DNA from: Bowmanella denitrificans
GTDB lineage: Bacteria > Pseudomonadota > Gammaproteobacteria > Enterobacterales > Alteromonadaceae
Assembly (NCBI RefSeq): GCF_039522935.1
Contig: NZ_BAAAEI010000010.1
Coordinates: 1 to 64,000, forward strand
Reading direction: 5' to 3'
Length of the DNA: 64,000 nt
Positions 24,483 through 32,517 of the stretch are shown in pieces. Numbering within the stretch: position 1 is the first letter of the stretch; each line of letters begins with the position of its first letter. Below the pieces are notes generated by a model. That model saw only the letters and a program-made list of their open reading frames with translations, did not search any database and had not been told where the DNA came from. The position numbers and the translations under genes were made by a program.

Positions 24483-26387
24483 ATGGAATTCAGAATTGCC
24501 TCAGTTGTCCTGCTTGGGCTCAGCCTCAGTGCCTGTAATCCGGCCCCCCAGCAAAACGTTAAATCAGAGCATCAGGCCGGTGACAGCGCAGCGGTTGCGT
24601 CGGCAACAACAGAAATGCTGGCAGGTAAGGACTACCATTCATTTGCCAACCCGGAGCAGTTAAAAGTAAAACACCTGGACCTGGATCTGGATGTGAACTT
24701 TGCCACTCAGGTTATTTCCGGTGACGCCAGTATTCAGTTTGAGCGTGTCGAACCTAAAGCCTCGACCCTGGTGCTGGACACCAGAGATCTGACCATTGAA
24801 CGGGTTACGGCCATGGGCAAAGACATTCCCTTCAGCTTGGCCGCTGCTGATCCGCATCTTGGTGCTGCGCTGAAGATTGAGGTGCCTGCTGATATTGATG
24901 TGGTGACGGTCACTTATCATACGTCACCGGATGCCTCTGGCGTGCAGTGGCTGACGCCGGAGCAAACTGCCGGCAAGCAGCACCCCTTCTTGTTTACTCA
25001 GGCTCAGGCAATTCATGCCCGTAGTTTTATCCCGCTGCAAGACTCTCCACAAGTTCGAATGACCTACCAGGCCACCATTCGCACTCCGGCGGATTTGCTG
25101 GCGGTGATGAGTGCTTCCAACGATCCGGATACCGAGCGGGACGGTGAATACCATTTCTCTATGCCGCAGCCCATTCCTTCATATCTGATTGCCCTGGCCG
25201 TTGGCGATTTGGCATTTAAACCCATGGGTAAGCGCACCGGTGTGTATGCAGAACCTGCCATGCTGGATGCGGCTGCGAAAGAGTTTGAAGACACCGAAGC
25301 CATGCTGGAAGTGACCGAAAAGAAATTCGGCCAGTATCGCTGGGATCGCTACGACTTACTGATTCTGCCGCCGTCCTTCCCATTTGGTGGTATGGAAAAC
25401 CCACGTTTGTCCTTTATCACTCCCACCGTGATTGCCGGTGATAAGAGTCTGGTCTCACTGATTGCCCATGAGCTGGCGCATTCCTGGTCTGGTAATACGG
25501 TGACTAATGCCACCTGGCGTGATCTGTGGTTGAATGAGGGGTTCACCACCTATCTGACCTACCGGATTATGGAAATGATTTATGGCCCAGAGCGTGAGCA
25601 AATGGAATTTGTATTGGGCCAGCAATCTTTAGAGGCAGACCTTGCCAGCTCGCCGGCACAGGATCAATTACTGGCTATTGATCTGCGCGGTCGCGATCCG
25701 GATGCGGTGTTTTCTGATATCCCTTACGAAAAAGGTGCCTTGTTCGCCCGCGAGCTGGAGCAAAAGGTGGGACGTGATGCGTTCGATCAATTCCTGATGG
25801 GCTACTTCGAGCACTTTGCCTTTGAAAGTATTACCACCGATCAGTTTGTTGCCTATCTCAATGACACGCTGCTTAAAACCCATGGTGACAAACTGGATGC
25901 CAAGCGCATTCAGCAGTGGATTTTTGAACCGGGCGTTCCGCAAGGCGCACCCATGGCGCATTCTGATGCCTTTACCAAAGTCGATGCGGCCAGAGACAAT
26001 TGGCTGTCCGGGGAGCTGCCCGCCGATAAGATTGACACCCAGGACTGGAATACCCATCAGTGGCTGCATTTTCTGAACAATATGCCAGAGTCGCTGAGCG
26101 CCCAGCAAATGGCTGAATTGGATAAGGCATTTAACCTGACCCAGGCGGGCAATAACGAGATAGCCCATAGCTGGTTGTTGATGGCTGTTAATAACTGGTA
26201 TGAACCGGCTTTTGGCCGTTTGCACGATTACCTGCTACATATTGGCCGTAACAAACTGGTTAAGCCACTGTATCAGGCCTTGTCGAAAACAGAACAGGGT
26301 AAAGCCTTTGGTAAACAAGCCTTTGAGCAGGCCAAAAGTGGTTATCACCCACTGACGGTTAAGGCTAATGAAGGGTACTTCGAATAA
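24483..26387 (+). CDS. M1 family aminopeptidase lipoprotein (LTA4-hydrolase-like)
   Basis: A 634-residue zinc aminopeptidase. The first 18 residues end in the lipobox LSAC, so it is exported and lipid-anchored. The exopeptidase motif GGMENP lies near residue 302, zinc ligands are His329 and His333 in HELAHSW and Glu352 in WLNEG, and the C-terminal 150 residues match the helical leukotriene A4 hydrolase-type domain. This is the cold-active aminopeptidase type known from Colwellia. It would degrade peptides outside the cytoplasm. AAGGA lies 7 nt before the start. A hairpin at 26393 separates it from the VOC gene. Confidence 0.93.
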   Translation: MEFRIASVVLLGLSLSACNPAPQQNVKSEHQAGDSAAVASATTEMLAGKDYHSFANPEQLKVKHLDLDLDVNFATQVISGDASIQFERVEPKASTLVLDTRDLTIERVTAMGKDIPFSLAAADPHLGAALKIEVPADIDVVTVTYHTSPDASGVQWLTPEQTAGKQHPFLFTQAQAIHARSFIPLQDSPQVRMTYQATIRTPADLLAVMSASNDPDTERDGEYHFSMPQPIPSYLIALAVGDLAFKPMGKRTGVYAEPAMLDAAAKEFEDTEAMLEVTEKKFGQYRWDRYDLLILPPSFPFGGMENPRLSFITPTVIAGDKSLVSLIAHELAHSWSGNTVTNATWRDLWLNEGFTTYLTYRIMEMIYGPEREQMEFVLGQQSLEADLASSPAQDQLLAIDLRGRDPDAVFSDIPYEKGALFARELEQKVGRDAFDQFLMGYFEHFAFESITTDQFVAYLNDTLLKTHGDKLDAKRIQQWIFEPGVPQGAPMAHSDAFTKVDAARDNWLSGELPADKIDTQDWNTHQWLHFLNNMPESLSAQQMAELDKAFNLTQAGNNEIAHSWLLMAVNNWYEPAFGRLHDYLLHIGRNKLVKPLYQALSKTEQGKAFGKQAFEQAKSGYHPLTVKANEGYFE

Positions 26388-26392
26388 CATCC

Positions 26393-26410
26393 AAGGGCCG
26401 TAAGGCCCTT
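26393..26410 (+). terminator. Terminator after M1 peptidase
   Basis: Perfect 7-bp arms AAGGGCC and GGCCCTT with a GTAA loop, 6 bp after the stop codon. The following sequence (ATTTGTGATT) is only moderately T-rich. Confidence 0.6.
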
Positions 26411-26437
26411 ATTTGTGATTATGTTTAAAGAGATATA

Positions 26438-26821
26438 ATGCTGCTAAACATTCATCATGTGGCGATAATCTGCTCCGATTATGCCAGGTCTAAGTACTTC
26501 TACTGCCAGGTTTTAGGCCTGTCGGTTATTGCTGAACATTATCGCCAGCAGCGGGATTCCTGGAAGCTGGACCTGGCTTTACCCGATGGTGGTCAACTGG
26601 AGCTGTTTTCATTCCCTGAGCCGCCTGCCAGACCCAGTCGCCCGGAAGCCTGTGGATTGCGCCATCTGGCTTTTGCTGTGGCCCGGCTTGATACCGTCAT
26701 TGCGCATTTGACCAGTCAAAGCATCGAGGTGGAACCTGTTCGTGTGGACGAATACACCGGTCGGCGTTTTACCTTTTTCGCCGACCCTGATGGCCTGCCT
26801 TTAGAACTGTATGAAATATAG
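26438..26821 (+). CDS. VOC family protein (YaeR/GloA2-like)
   Basis: A 127-residue vicinal-oxygen-chelate protein close to E. coli YaeR. It begins LLNIHHVAIICSDYARSKYFYCQVLGLSVIAEHYRQQRDSWKLDL, then GGQLELFSFP, LRHLAFAV and a final FFADPDGLPLELYEI. Metal ligands are likely His6 or His7, Glu in LELF, His in RHLAF and the last Glu. Family members include glyoxalase I-like lyases, but YaeR itself has no settled substrate. AGAG precedes the start. It is convergent with the chemoreceptor gene, with a hairpin in between. Confidence 0.88.
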   Translation: MLLNIHHVAIICSDYARSKYFYCQVLGLSVIAEHYRQQRDSWKLDLALPDGGQLELFSFPEPPARPSRPEACGLRHLAFAVARLDTVIAHLTSQSIEVEPVRVDEYTGRRFTFFADPDGLPLELYEI

Positions 26822-26848
26822 AGGCTGCATCACTGAGATGACAGCCTC
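26821..26848. terminator. Hairpin between convergent genes
   Basis: Arms GAGGCTG and CAGCCTC (7 bp), with an inner CATC/GATG pairing and one bulged base. It begins at the last base of the VOC stop codon and lies 16 bp before the chemoreceptor stop, so it can serve both strands. Confidence 0.6.
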
Positions 26849-26864
26849 AATGTCTGATAAGGGA

Positions 26865-28499
26865 TTAATCCAGGCGGAATTTTTCTACCTCGCCATCAAG
26901 TTGCACAATGAGTTCTTTAATTTGATCGGTGGCCTGGTGCGCCTGCTGCGATAAGTTTGCGCTGTTTTGTGCAATACCTGCTATTTCATCCACCCGGTTA
27001 CTGGTGCTTTGTCCGGCTTTGAGCTGGGTGTCTGCGGCTTCGGCGATATGCTGACTCATTCCCATAATCGCGCTCAGGGACTGACCAATATTGACCAACT
27101 GCTCAGACACCTGGGTGGCATGTTTTACCGCCTGTTCACTGGTGTCGATACTGGCATTGACGGAAGACTTGGCCTCTTTGGTGGCGGTTTGCAGTTTTCC
27201 GATAGTTTGCTGAATTTCGCCGGTACTGGCCTGCGTGCGCTGGGCCAGTTGCCTGACTTCATCGGCAACCACGGCAAAACCCCGGCCCTGTTCCCCCGCC
27301 CTGGCGGCTTCTATGGCGGCGTTTAAGGCCAGCAGATTGGTCTGTTCGGCTATGCCCTGAATTACAGACAAGACACTGGCAATCTGACTGACTTCATCTT
27401 CCAGTACCTGGATATTGCTGCCAGCTTGCTCAATTTGACGCTCCAGCAGGGCGATAGTGGCGGTAGACTGAGCGGTAAGCTCATTGGCCTGTTTACCCTG
27501 ATTTTCAGCCGTACTGACAGACTGTGAGGTGAGATCAGATTGTTCTGCCACTTGCTGGGCAGAATGGGTCAATTCACCAATGGTGGTAGCAACCCGTTGG
27601 GCCTGGCTGTTGAGCGTATGTGTCAGCTTGTCCAGTTCCTCAAAACGTGATTGTGAATCCTTGCTTTGACTTTGCAAGCTGCTGGCCGCTGACTTGATGC
27701 TTTGCACCACTTCCTGCAATTTCGTCTGCATATATAATACTGCACCGAGAATACTGTCTCTTGGCACCTGACCGACATTTTGCGCCAGTCGCAAATCGCC
27801 TTTGGAGACCCGCATAACAGACTCGCGCACTTGTTGGATTTCACCGCCAAGGGCATGGCTTATGCCAAAGCCAAAACGTGCCAGGGCTGCGGCCAGCGCG
27901 ACCGCAATCACCACCGACAACCCAACCAACCAGATAGCGGTATCCCAATAGCGCTGATCCACTTCTTTGTAGCTAATGCCGGTGCCCACATACCAACCCC
28001 ATTTTGGGGTTTTCTGCACCACCGACGTGAGATCGACCACTTCCCCCTCACGTTCTGAATTCCAGTTATAGGTGAGGATCTCACCTGTGCGACTACCAAC
28101 CAGGTTCTTCACCATCTGGCCGATACTTTTGCCCTGCGCATCGGTGAAATCATTAAAGCTGGTGCCATGTAATTGCGGGTCATGGGGGGTGGCGACAAAG
28201 TTCAAATCAGCATCCACCACATACACGTATTCAGAATCGTGGTACTTATTTTCACGCAGAATTTGAGTGGCCAGGCGTTTTGCTTGATCTTCGTTAATAG
28301 CACCTGAGGTTACCATCTGTTCAAACTGCTGGATAACGTTGACGGTGCTTTTCATTAACTGATTGATTCTGGCTATATTGTCTTCTTCACTGGCAATACG
28401 CAGTACCTGCAAGCCAATAAAAGAGACTGCCAGCAAAGACAGAAAAATCGTGACGGCAAACGCAATGATTTTGGCGCGTAAACTAACAGAACTAAACAT
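26865..28499 (-). CDS. Methyl-accepting chemotaxis protein with Cache sensor
   Basis: A 544-residue chemoreceptor. Two membrane helices (about residues 10-30 and 185-210) flank a periplasmic single Cache (Cache_2) domain marked by YVYVVDADLNFVATPHDPQLHG and KTPKWGWYVGTGISYKEVD. A HAMP-like linker (IQQVRESVMRVSKGDLRLAQ) leads to a long coiled-coil signalling domain whose hairpin tip is IAEQTNLLALNAAIEAARAGEQGRGFAVVADEVRQLAQRT. It would sense small organic acids or similar ligands and control flagellar motility through CheA/CheW. GGGGGA precedes the start. It is a stand-alone gene, as is usual for such receptors. Confidence 0.95.
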   Translation of the reverse strand: MFSSVSLRAKIIAFAVTIFLSLLAVSFIGLQVLRIASEEDNIARINQLMKSTVNVIQQFEQMVTSGAINEDQAKRLATQILRENKYHDSEYVYVVDADLNFVATPHDPQLHGTSFNDFTDAQGKSIGQMVKNLVGSRTGEILTYNWNSEREGEVVDLTSVVQKTPKWGWYVGTGISYKEVDQRYWDTAIWLVGLSVVIAVALAAALARFGFGISHALGGEIQQVRESVMRVSKGDLRLAQNVGQVPRDSILGAVLYMQTKLQEVVQSIKSAASSLQSQSKDSQSRFEELDKLTHTLNSQAQRVATTIGELTHSAQQVAEQSDLTSQSVSTAENQGKQANELTAQSTATIALLERQIEQAGSNIQVLEDEVSQIASVLSVIQGIAEQTNLLALNAAIEAARAGEQGRGFAVVADEVRQLAQRTQASTGEIQQTIGKLQTATKEAKSSVNASIDTSEQAVKHATQVSEQLVNIGQSLSAIMGMSQHIAEAADTQLKAGQSTSNRVDEIAGIAQNSANLSQQAHQATDQIKELIVQLDGEVEKFRLD

Positions 28500-28603
28500 A
28501 AGTCCCCCGAAAATTGAACAATATTCCGTGTTACTTGTTGTGGTTATATTTCATGCATCCTTGTGACAATTTACCAAATGCAGAAGGCTTGGCAACAGCT
28601 TGT

Positions 28604-29098
28604 TTACTTTTGTGTGCTGTCAGCCGACATTTGCTGCAATTCTTGAATTCGGTTTTGATAGGCTTGTTTAATGCAGGCGCGTCTGTCCGGGTCTTTCCAG
28701 CATTCATCCCGGCCTTTTAGCCAGCCTCTTTGCATCGCGCGCAGTGTATTTCTGCTGGGTTTTTTCGCCTGACGCCAGGCTGCCTGATAGACATCGGCCA
28801 ATTGCTTATCCAGTAAGGCAAGTTCAGCATCGCTGCATATTATTCCTTCACTGGTACCTTGTGCGGCTTTGCTACAGTCAAATGATGGGTTGATAGTTCT
28901 TGGCTTGGTGTAGTCAACACTGTGATCGCAACTGCCGTCCTTTTCGCAATCATTGATACCGTCGTTATCTAAGTCCCAGCTAGGGTGCATGCCAGGGCGA
29001 AGCTGACTACTTTGCTTCTCTACGGGGGGAGTAGAGGAATGGACAAAAGGCGGCAGAGCTGCCAGCCCTGCCACAAGTATGGCAATTAGTCTGCGCAT
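28604..29098 (-). CDS. LprI-like (DUF1311) exported protein with Ca-loop
   Basis: A 164-residue exported protein. ATG 29098 gives MRRLIAILVAGLAALPPFVHSS, a signal peptide, with GGAG 6 nt upstream; 29110 adds four residues. The mature part begins with a DLDNDGINDCEKDGSCD segment resembling a thrombospondin type 3/EF-like calcium loop. It then has the LprI/DUF1311 pattern SFDCSKAAQGTSEGIICSDAELALLDKQLADVYQ ... LRAMQRGWLKGRDECWKDPDRRACIKQAYQNRIQEL, with paired Cys in the expected places. LprI of Mycobacterium inhibits lysozyme; other members are uncharacterised. The joining of a calcium-type loop to LprI is the odd feature. Confidence 0.82.
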   Translation of the reverse strand: MRRLIAILVAGLAALPPFVHSSTPPVEKQSSQLRPGMHPSWDLDNDGINDCEKDGSCDHSVDYTKPRTINPSFDCSKAAQGTSEGIICSDAELALLDKQLADVYQAAWRQAKKPSRNTLRAMQRGWLKGRDECWKDPDRRACIKQAYQNRIQELQQMSADSTQK

Positions 29099-29166
29099 CT
29101 TGTACTCCAATATGGTGATGCCATGACTATAGCCTTTGTTGACCGTTTAGATAAAAATAAATAGTC

Positions 29167-29556
29167 CTACTGTGCCAGGTGTTGTACCACATCCACCTTA
29201 AAGCCACCCGGATCGGTGAGCATAAAATGAATCTGGCCCCAGGGCTCTTCTTTCAGTTCCATGGCAATATTCAACTGCATTTGCTTGGCCTGTTCAAAGG
29301 CGGCGGCAGCGTCTTGCACTTCCAATGAAATGACATAGCCCTGTGTTTGCATCATGGGGTGCAGGAAGTCCGGTTGATTGGCCAGCTCTGGCAACATAAA
29401 GCCTAACTGTATGCCGGTACCTGGATGTAACAGGTGTAAATAGAAGGCGGAATCAAAAAATACCGCTTCGAAACCAAACACGCTTTGGTAAAAGGTTTTA
29501 ATGCTGGTCAGGTCGCCGGTGACCATCACCGGAAACATGGCTTGGATTTCTATCAT
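29167..29556 (-). CDS. VOC family glyoxalase-like protein
   Basis: A 129-residue single-domain VOC protein: MIEIQAMFPVMVTGDLTSIKTFYQSVFGFEAVFFDSAFYLHLLHPGTGIQLGFMLPE, then VISLEVQDAAAAFEQAKQM and a closing LTDPGGFKVDVVQHL. ATG 29556 has AGGAGAT 7 nt upstream; the longer reading from 29658 is not credible. The metal-ligand pattern is degenerate, so it may be a binding or resistance protein rather than glyoxalase I. It lies 43 bp downstream of an AraC gene on the same strand and may be controlled by it. Confidence 0.84.
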   Translation of the reverse strand: MIEIQAMFPVMVTGDLTSIKTFYQSVFGFEAVFFDSAFYLHLLHPGTGIQLGFMLPELANQPDFLHPMMQTQGYVISLEVQDAAAAFEQAKQMQLNIAMELKEEPWGQIHFMLTDPGGFKVDVVQHLAQ

Positions 29557-29599
29557 GCTTATCTCCTGTTGGTTGAACGGGATAAAGCATGCGGTTTTA

Positions 29600-30403
29600 T
29601 CAGCCGGAGATATTGTACAAAACGGACAACTTACCGAATTGCCCTGGGCTGGTGCCACTCATGGTTTTGAATTCACGGATAAAATGGGCCTGATCGTGGT
29701 AATGGCTTTGCCATAAGCCCGGATTCTTCTCAAGCTGCTGCAAATGAAACTGGAACCGCCAGACTCTGGCAAAGGCTTTGGGGGACAGGCCCAAATACAA
29801 CTGACTGAGCCGGCGCAACTGGCGGGCGGACAGGCCAAATTCACTGCATTGACGATCGCCCAGATGATTAAATGCGCCATGCTGCAAGCGGCATTTATGC
29901 ATAAAGTGCAGCAGACGGCGATCGGTATCAAAACCTTGAAGCCTTGGCAGCAACAGTTGGCTGATAAGGGTGCAGCGCTGCTGGAAGTCCCGGGTGCGAT
30001 GTAAGCTTTCAAACAATTGCAGTGGCAGGCTATCAGCCAGCAGTGCGTCAGCATGTACAGAAGATAAGCCCGCCCATTCACCCAACGCAGTCTGGCAAAG
30101 CCCGCCAAGCCCTAAAGGAAAGAAACGAATCCCAAAATATTCAACGGGGCCTTGCATGGTAAAAGTCTGGGCTTGGGTAAAGGGACTTAACAGAAAACTG
30201 TCATTGAGATTGGCACTACTGATTATCCAATCCACACAGTTGTCAGGCAGGCTATTGTAGCCATATGCGCCACAGGGAATAGTGAGTTGCCAGAAGCTTT
30301 GCACCCAGTTTTGCAGTTCCGGCTTGGCCGCTTGCTGCTGGTAGGCGCCCTTTTGAAAAACCGGGCCCTGGGTAACAGGGTAGGGGGCTATAGGGCCTGG
30401 CAT
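29600..30403 (-). CDS. AraC family transcriptional regulator
   Basis: A 267-residue regulator. The C-terminal 100 residues carry the AraC double helix-turn-helix (FNHLGDRQCSEFGLSARQLRRLSQLYLGLSPKAFARVWRFQFHLQQL ... DQAHFIREFKTMSGTSPGQF). The N-terminal 160 residues resemble the DUF6597-type domain found with this kind of HTH (QSFWQLTIPCGAYGYNSLPDNCVDWIIS ... YFGIRFFPLGL). The downstream VOC gene at 43 bp is the likely target or operon partner. The ligand is unknown. Confidence 0.88.
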   Translation of the reverse strand: MPGPIAPYPVTQGPVFQKGAYQQQAAKPELQNWVQSFWQLTIPCGAYGYNSLPDNCVDWIISSANLNDSFLLSPFTQAQTFTMQGPVEYFGIRFFPLGLGGLCQTALGEWAGLSSVHADALLADSLPLQLFESLHRTRDFQQRCTLISQLLLPRLQGFDTDRRLLHFMHKCRLQHGAFNHLGDRQCSEFGLSARQLRRLSQLYLGLSPKAFARVWRFQFHLQQLEKNPGLWQSHYHDQAHFIREFKTMSGTSPGQFGKLSVLYNISG

Positions 30404-30518
30404 TGACTTTCCTGCTCGTTATATCTGCGCCCGTTATGATGACCTGACATCCGCTGTGCTCCTTTGGCAAGGTTGTTCCATGCTAATCACAAATTCTCGG
30501 TCTTGCCAGTTTTATGAC

Positions 30519-31403
30519 CTAGTTGAGCTGGGGGGCTGGACGAAGCCCGGGCAGATTTTTGCCGAACACACATAGTACCAGACCAGCCATAATCGCCATT
30601 GCAGCGTATAGCTCATGGGATTGTAACTGTTCGCCCAATAGCCAGGCTGAGCAGGCAATACCGACAACGGGCACCAGTAATGCGAAAGGCGTAACCGTGG
30701 CAGCCGGGTAATTGAGCAGCAGTTTCCCCCACCAGGCAAAGGCCAGTAAGGTGGAGATATAGCTGACAAATCCCAGGGACAACCAGGCGTCTAGTGAGGC
30801 ATTGGCCAGCAATGTCAGCGGTTGGCTGGTTTCCAGCCACAATGACAAGCCCAGTAGTGGCAGGGGCGGTACCAGGCAAACCCAAACCAGAAAGTGCAGG
30901 GCGTTAACGCCTTTGACTCTTTTGGTAATCAGATTGGCGATAGCCCAGAAGAGTCCGGCCAGCAGTATCATGCCCAGACCCAGCGGCGTAACGCCACCGG
31001 TGGCGGTAAATATAAATACGGCAAAACCGGCCAAGGCCACGCCGATGCCTGCAACCTGATGGCGGCCGATGCCTTCTCCGAGCAGCAGCATACTCAGCAA
31101 AATGGTAAAAAACACCTGAGCCTGTAGCAGTAATGACGCCAGCCCTGCGGATATCTCTGATTGCATGGCCATAAATACCAGACCAAATTTCAGCACACCG
31201 AGGAACAAGCCAACGCCAAGGATATTCCACCAACTGGTTTTCGGACGCGGGATAAAAAATACCGCGGGTAGGGCGGCAACAGCAAAACGCAGGGCGGAAA
31301 ACAACAGCGGTGGAAGTTCCTGTAAGCCAAACTTAATAACAGAGAAATTCAATCCCCAAATAGCCACAACGCTCAGTGCGAGTAACAGATCCCGAAATAA
31401 CAT
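30519..31403 (-). CDS. EamA/DMT superfamily transporter
   Basis: A 294-residue inner membrane protein with ten predicted helices in two EamA repeats (about residues 5-135 and 142-285). Signatures are IWGLNFSVIKFGLQELPPLLFSALRF, GLASLLLQAQVFFTILLSMLLLGE and AWWGKLLLNYPAATVTPFALLVPVVGIACSAWLLGEQLQ. Known members (RhtA, YdcZ, EamA, PecM) export amino acids and metabolites; its substrate is not deducible. Single gene, between the AraC/VOC pair and ppk2. Confidence 0.93.
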   Translation of the reverse strand: MLFRDLLLALSVVAIWGLNFSVIKFGLQELPPLLFSALRFAVAALPAVFFIPRPKTSWWNILGVGLFLGVLKFGLVFMAMQSEISAGLASLLLQAQVFFTILLSMLLLGEGIGRHQVAGIGVALAGFAVFIFTATGGVTPLGLGMILLAGLFWAIANLITKRVKGVNALHFLVWVCLVPPLPLLGLSLWLETSQPLTLLANASLDAWLSLGFVSYISTLLAFAWWGKLLLNYPAATVTPFALLVPVVGIACSAWLLGEQLQSHELYAAMAIMAGLVLCVFGKNLPGLRPAPQLN

Positions 31404-31550
31404 GGTGTGCCCTTCTAATGCCTGGCCGCCATACTATGAAGATTCACAAAATCGCACCAGCAATTTGTCCTAATGGTGACAATAAGCAAATCTATTGTTC
31501 CGGGGCTGGCTCGAAATAGGGGGGCAGGTGTCACTTACAGGCTATTTGAG

Positions 31551-32318
31551 CTAAACACTGTCAGGCACCCGCTGGACTGTCTGCGGGATAGGCAAGTCAC
31601 GGTGCTTGTCATCCATACCCGGCAGCTCTACCTTGGGAAAGCTGAACTCTTTATAAGGCATCAGCGACAATAAATGGCTGATGCAGTTAAGCCTGGCCTT
31701 TTTATCATGATCACCGTCAATCACGTACCAGGGGCTGTTTTTACTGTTGGTATGTTCGAACATTTCATTGCGGGCCTGGCTGTATTCGCGCCAGCGGCTG
31801 CGCGAGACCAGGTCCATGTCGGAAAATTTCCAGCGTTTTAGTGGGTTATCCAGGCGCTCCTGAAAACGCTGCTCCTGCACATCGGCAGACACACTGAACC
31901 AGTATTTCACCAGACGGATCCCTGAACGGATCAGCATCAGTTCAAATTCCGGGCAGGCACGCAGAAATTCCTGATGCTCGCCATCGGAACAAAACCCCAT
32001 GACTTTTTCCACTCCGGCACGGTTGTACCAACTGCGGTCGAACAGCACGATTTCGCCAGCGCTTGGCAAATGCTCCACATAGCGCTGAAAATACCACTGC
32101 TGGCGTTCCTTGTCGGAAGGTTTGCCCAGTGCCGCGATACGCACCACCCGAGGATTGAGCTTTTCACTGATGGCTTTGATGGCCCCGCCTTTACCTGCTG
32201 CATCGCGGCCTTCAAAAATCACCACCAGCTTCTGGCCGCTGTTAACTACCCATTGCTGGAGCTGAATGAGTTGCACCTGGAGGGTTTTAAGCTGCTGTTT
32301 ATATTGCTGTTTGTCCAT
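31551..32318 (-). CDS. ppk2: Polyphosphate kinase 2 family protein
   Basis: A 255-residue PPK2, transferring phosphate between inorganic polyphosphate and nucleotides. ATG 32318 (MDKQQYKQQLKTLQVQL) has AGGTGAT upstream; the longer reading from 32447 adds 43 residues of no family resemblance. Motifs are the Walker A region VVIFEGRDAAGKGGAIKAI (about 31-49), ALGKPSDKERQQWYFQRYVEHLP, FDRSWYNRAGVEKVMGF (Walker B, about 95-111) and the lid residues ERLDNPLKRWKFSDMD. The length and motifs match class I single-domain enzymes, which prefer nucleoside diphosphates. A stress or energy-store role is inferred. Confidence 0.92.
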   Translation of the reverse strand: MDKQQYKQQLKTLQVQLIQLQQWVVNSGQKLVVIFEGRDAAGKGGAIKAISEKLNPRVVRIAALGKPSDKERQQWYFQRYVEHLPSAGEIVLFDRSWYNRAGVEKVMGFCSDGEHQEFLRACPEFELMLIRSGIRLVKYWFSVSADVQEQRFQERLDNPLKRWKFSDMDLVSRSRWREYSQARNEMFEHTNSKNSPWYVIDGDHDKKARLNCISHLLSLMPYKEFSFPKVELPGMDDKHRDLPIPQTVQRVPDSV

Positions 32319-32455
32319 AGGGATCACCTTGTTCCTGCTGTAAGCCTTATAGCAAGCACTTGGGATTCTGTCATCTACAATCAGCACAAAAACCGTCCTG
32401 GCAGGACGACACTTAGCAGATGAGTTGGCTTTTAACGGATTTTTCAATGCTGCTT

Positions 32456-32506
32456 AAAAAAGGCAAACAGGGGCCGGACGGTATTAGAACCTGCTGTACC
32501 CCTGTT
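32456..32506 (-). terminator. Terminator after siderophore receptor
   Basis: On the minus strand an 8-bp stem, AACAGGGG with CCCCTGTT, encloses 25 nt that can pair further, and is followed within 5 nt by a run of six T. It begins 11 bp after the receptor stop. Confidence 0.65.
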
Positions 32507-32517
32507 GTATTGAGAGC

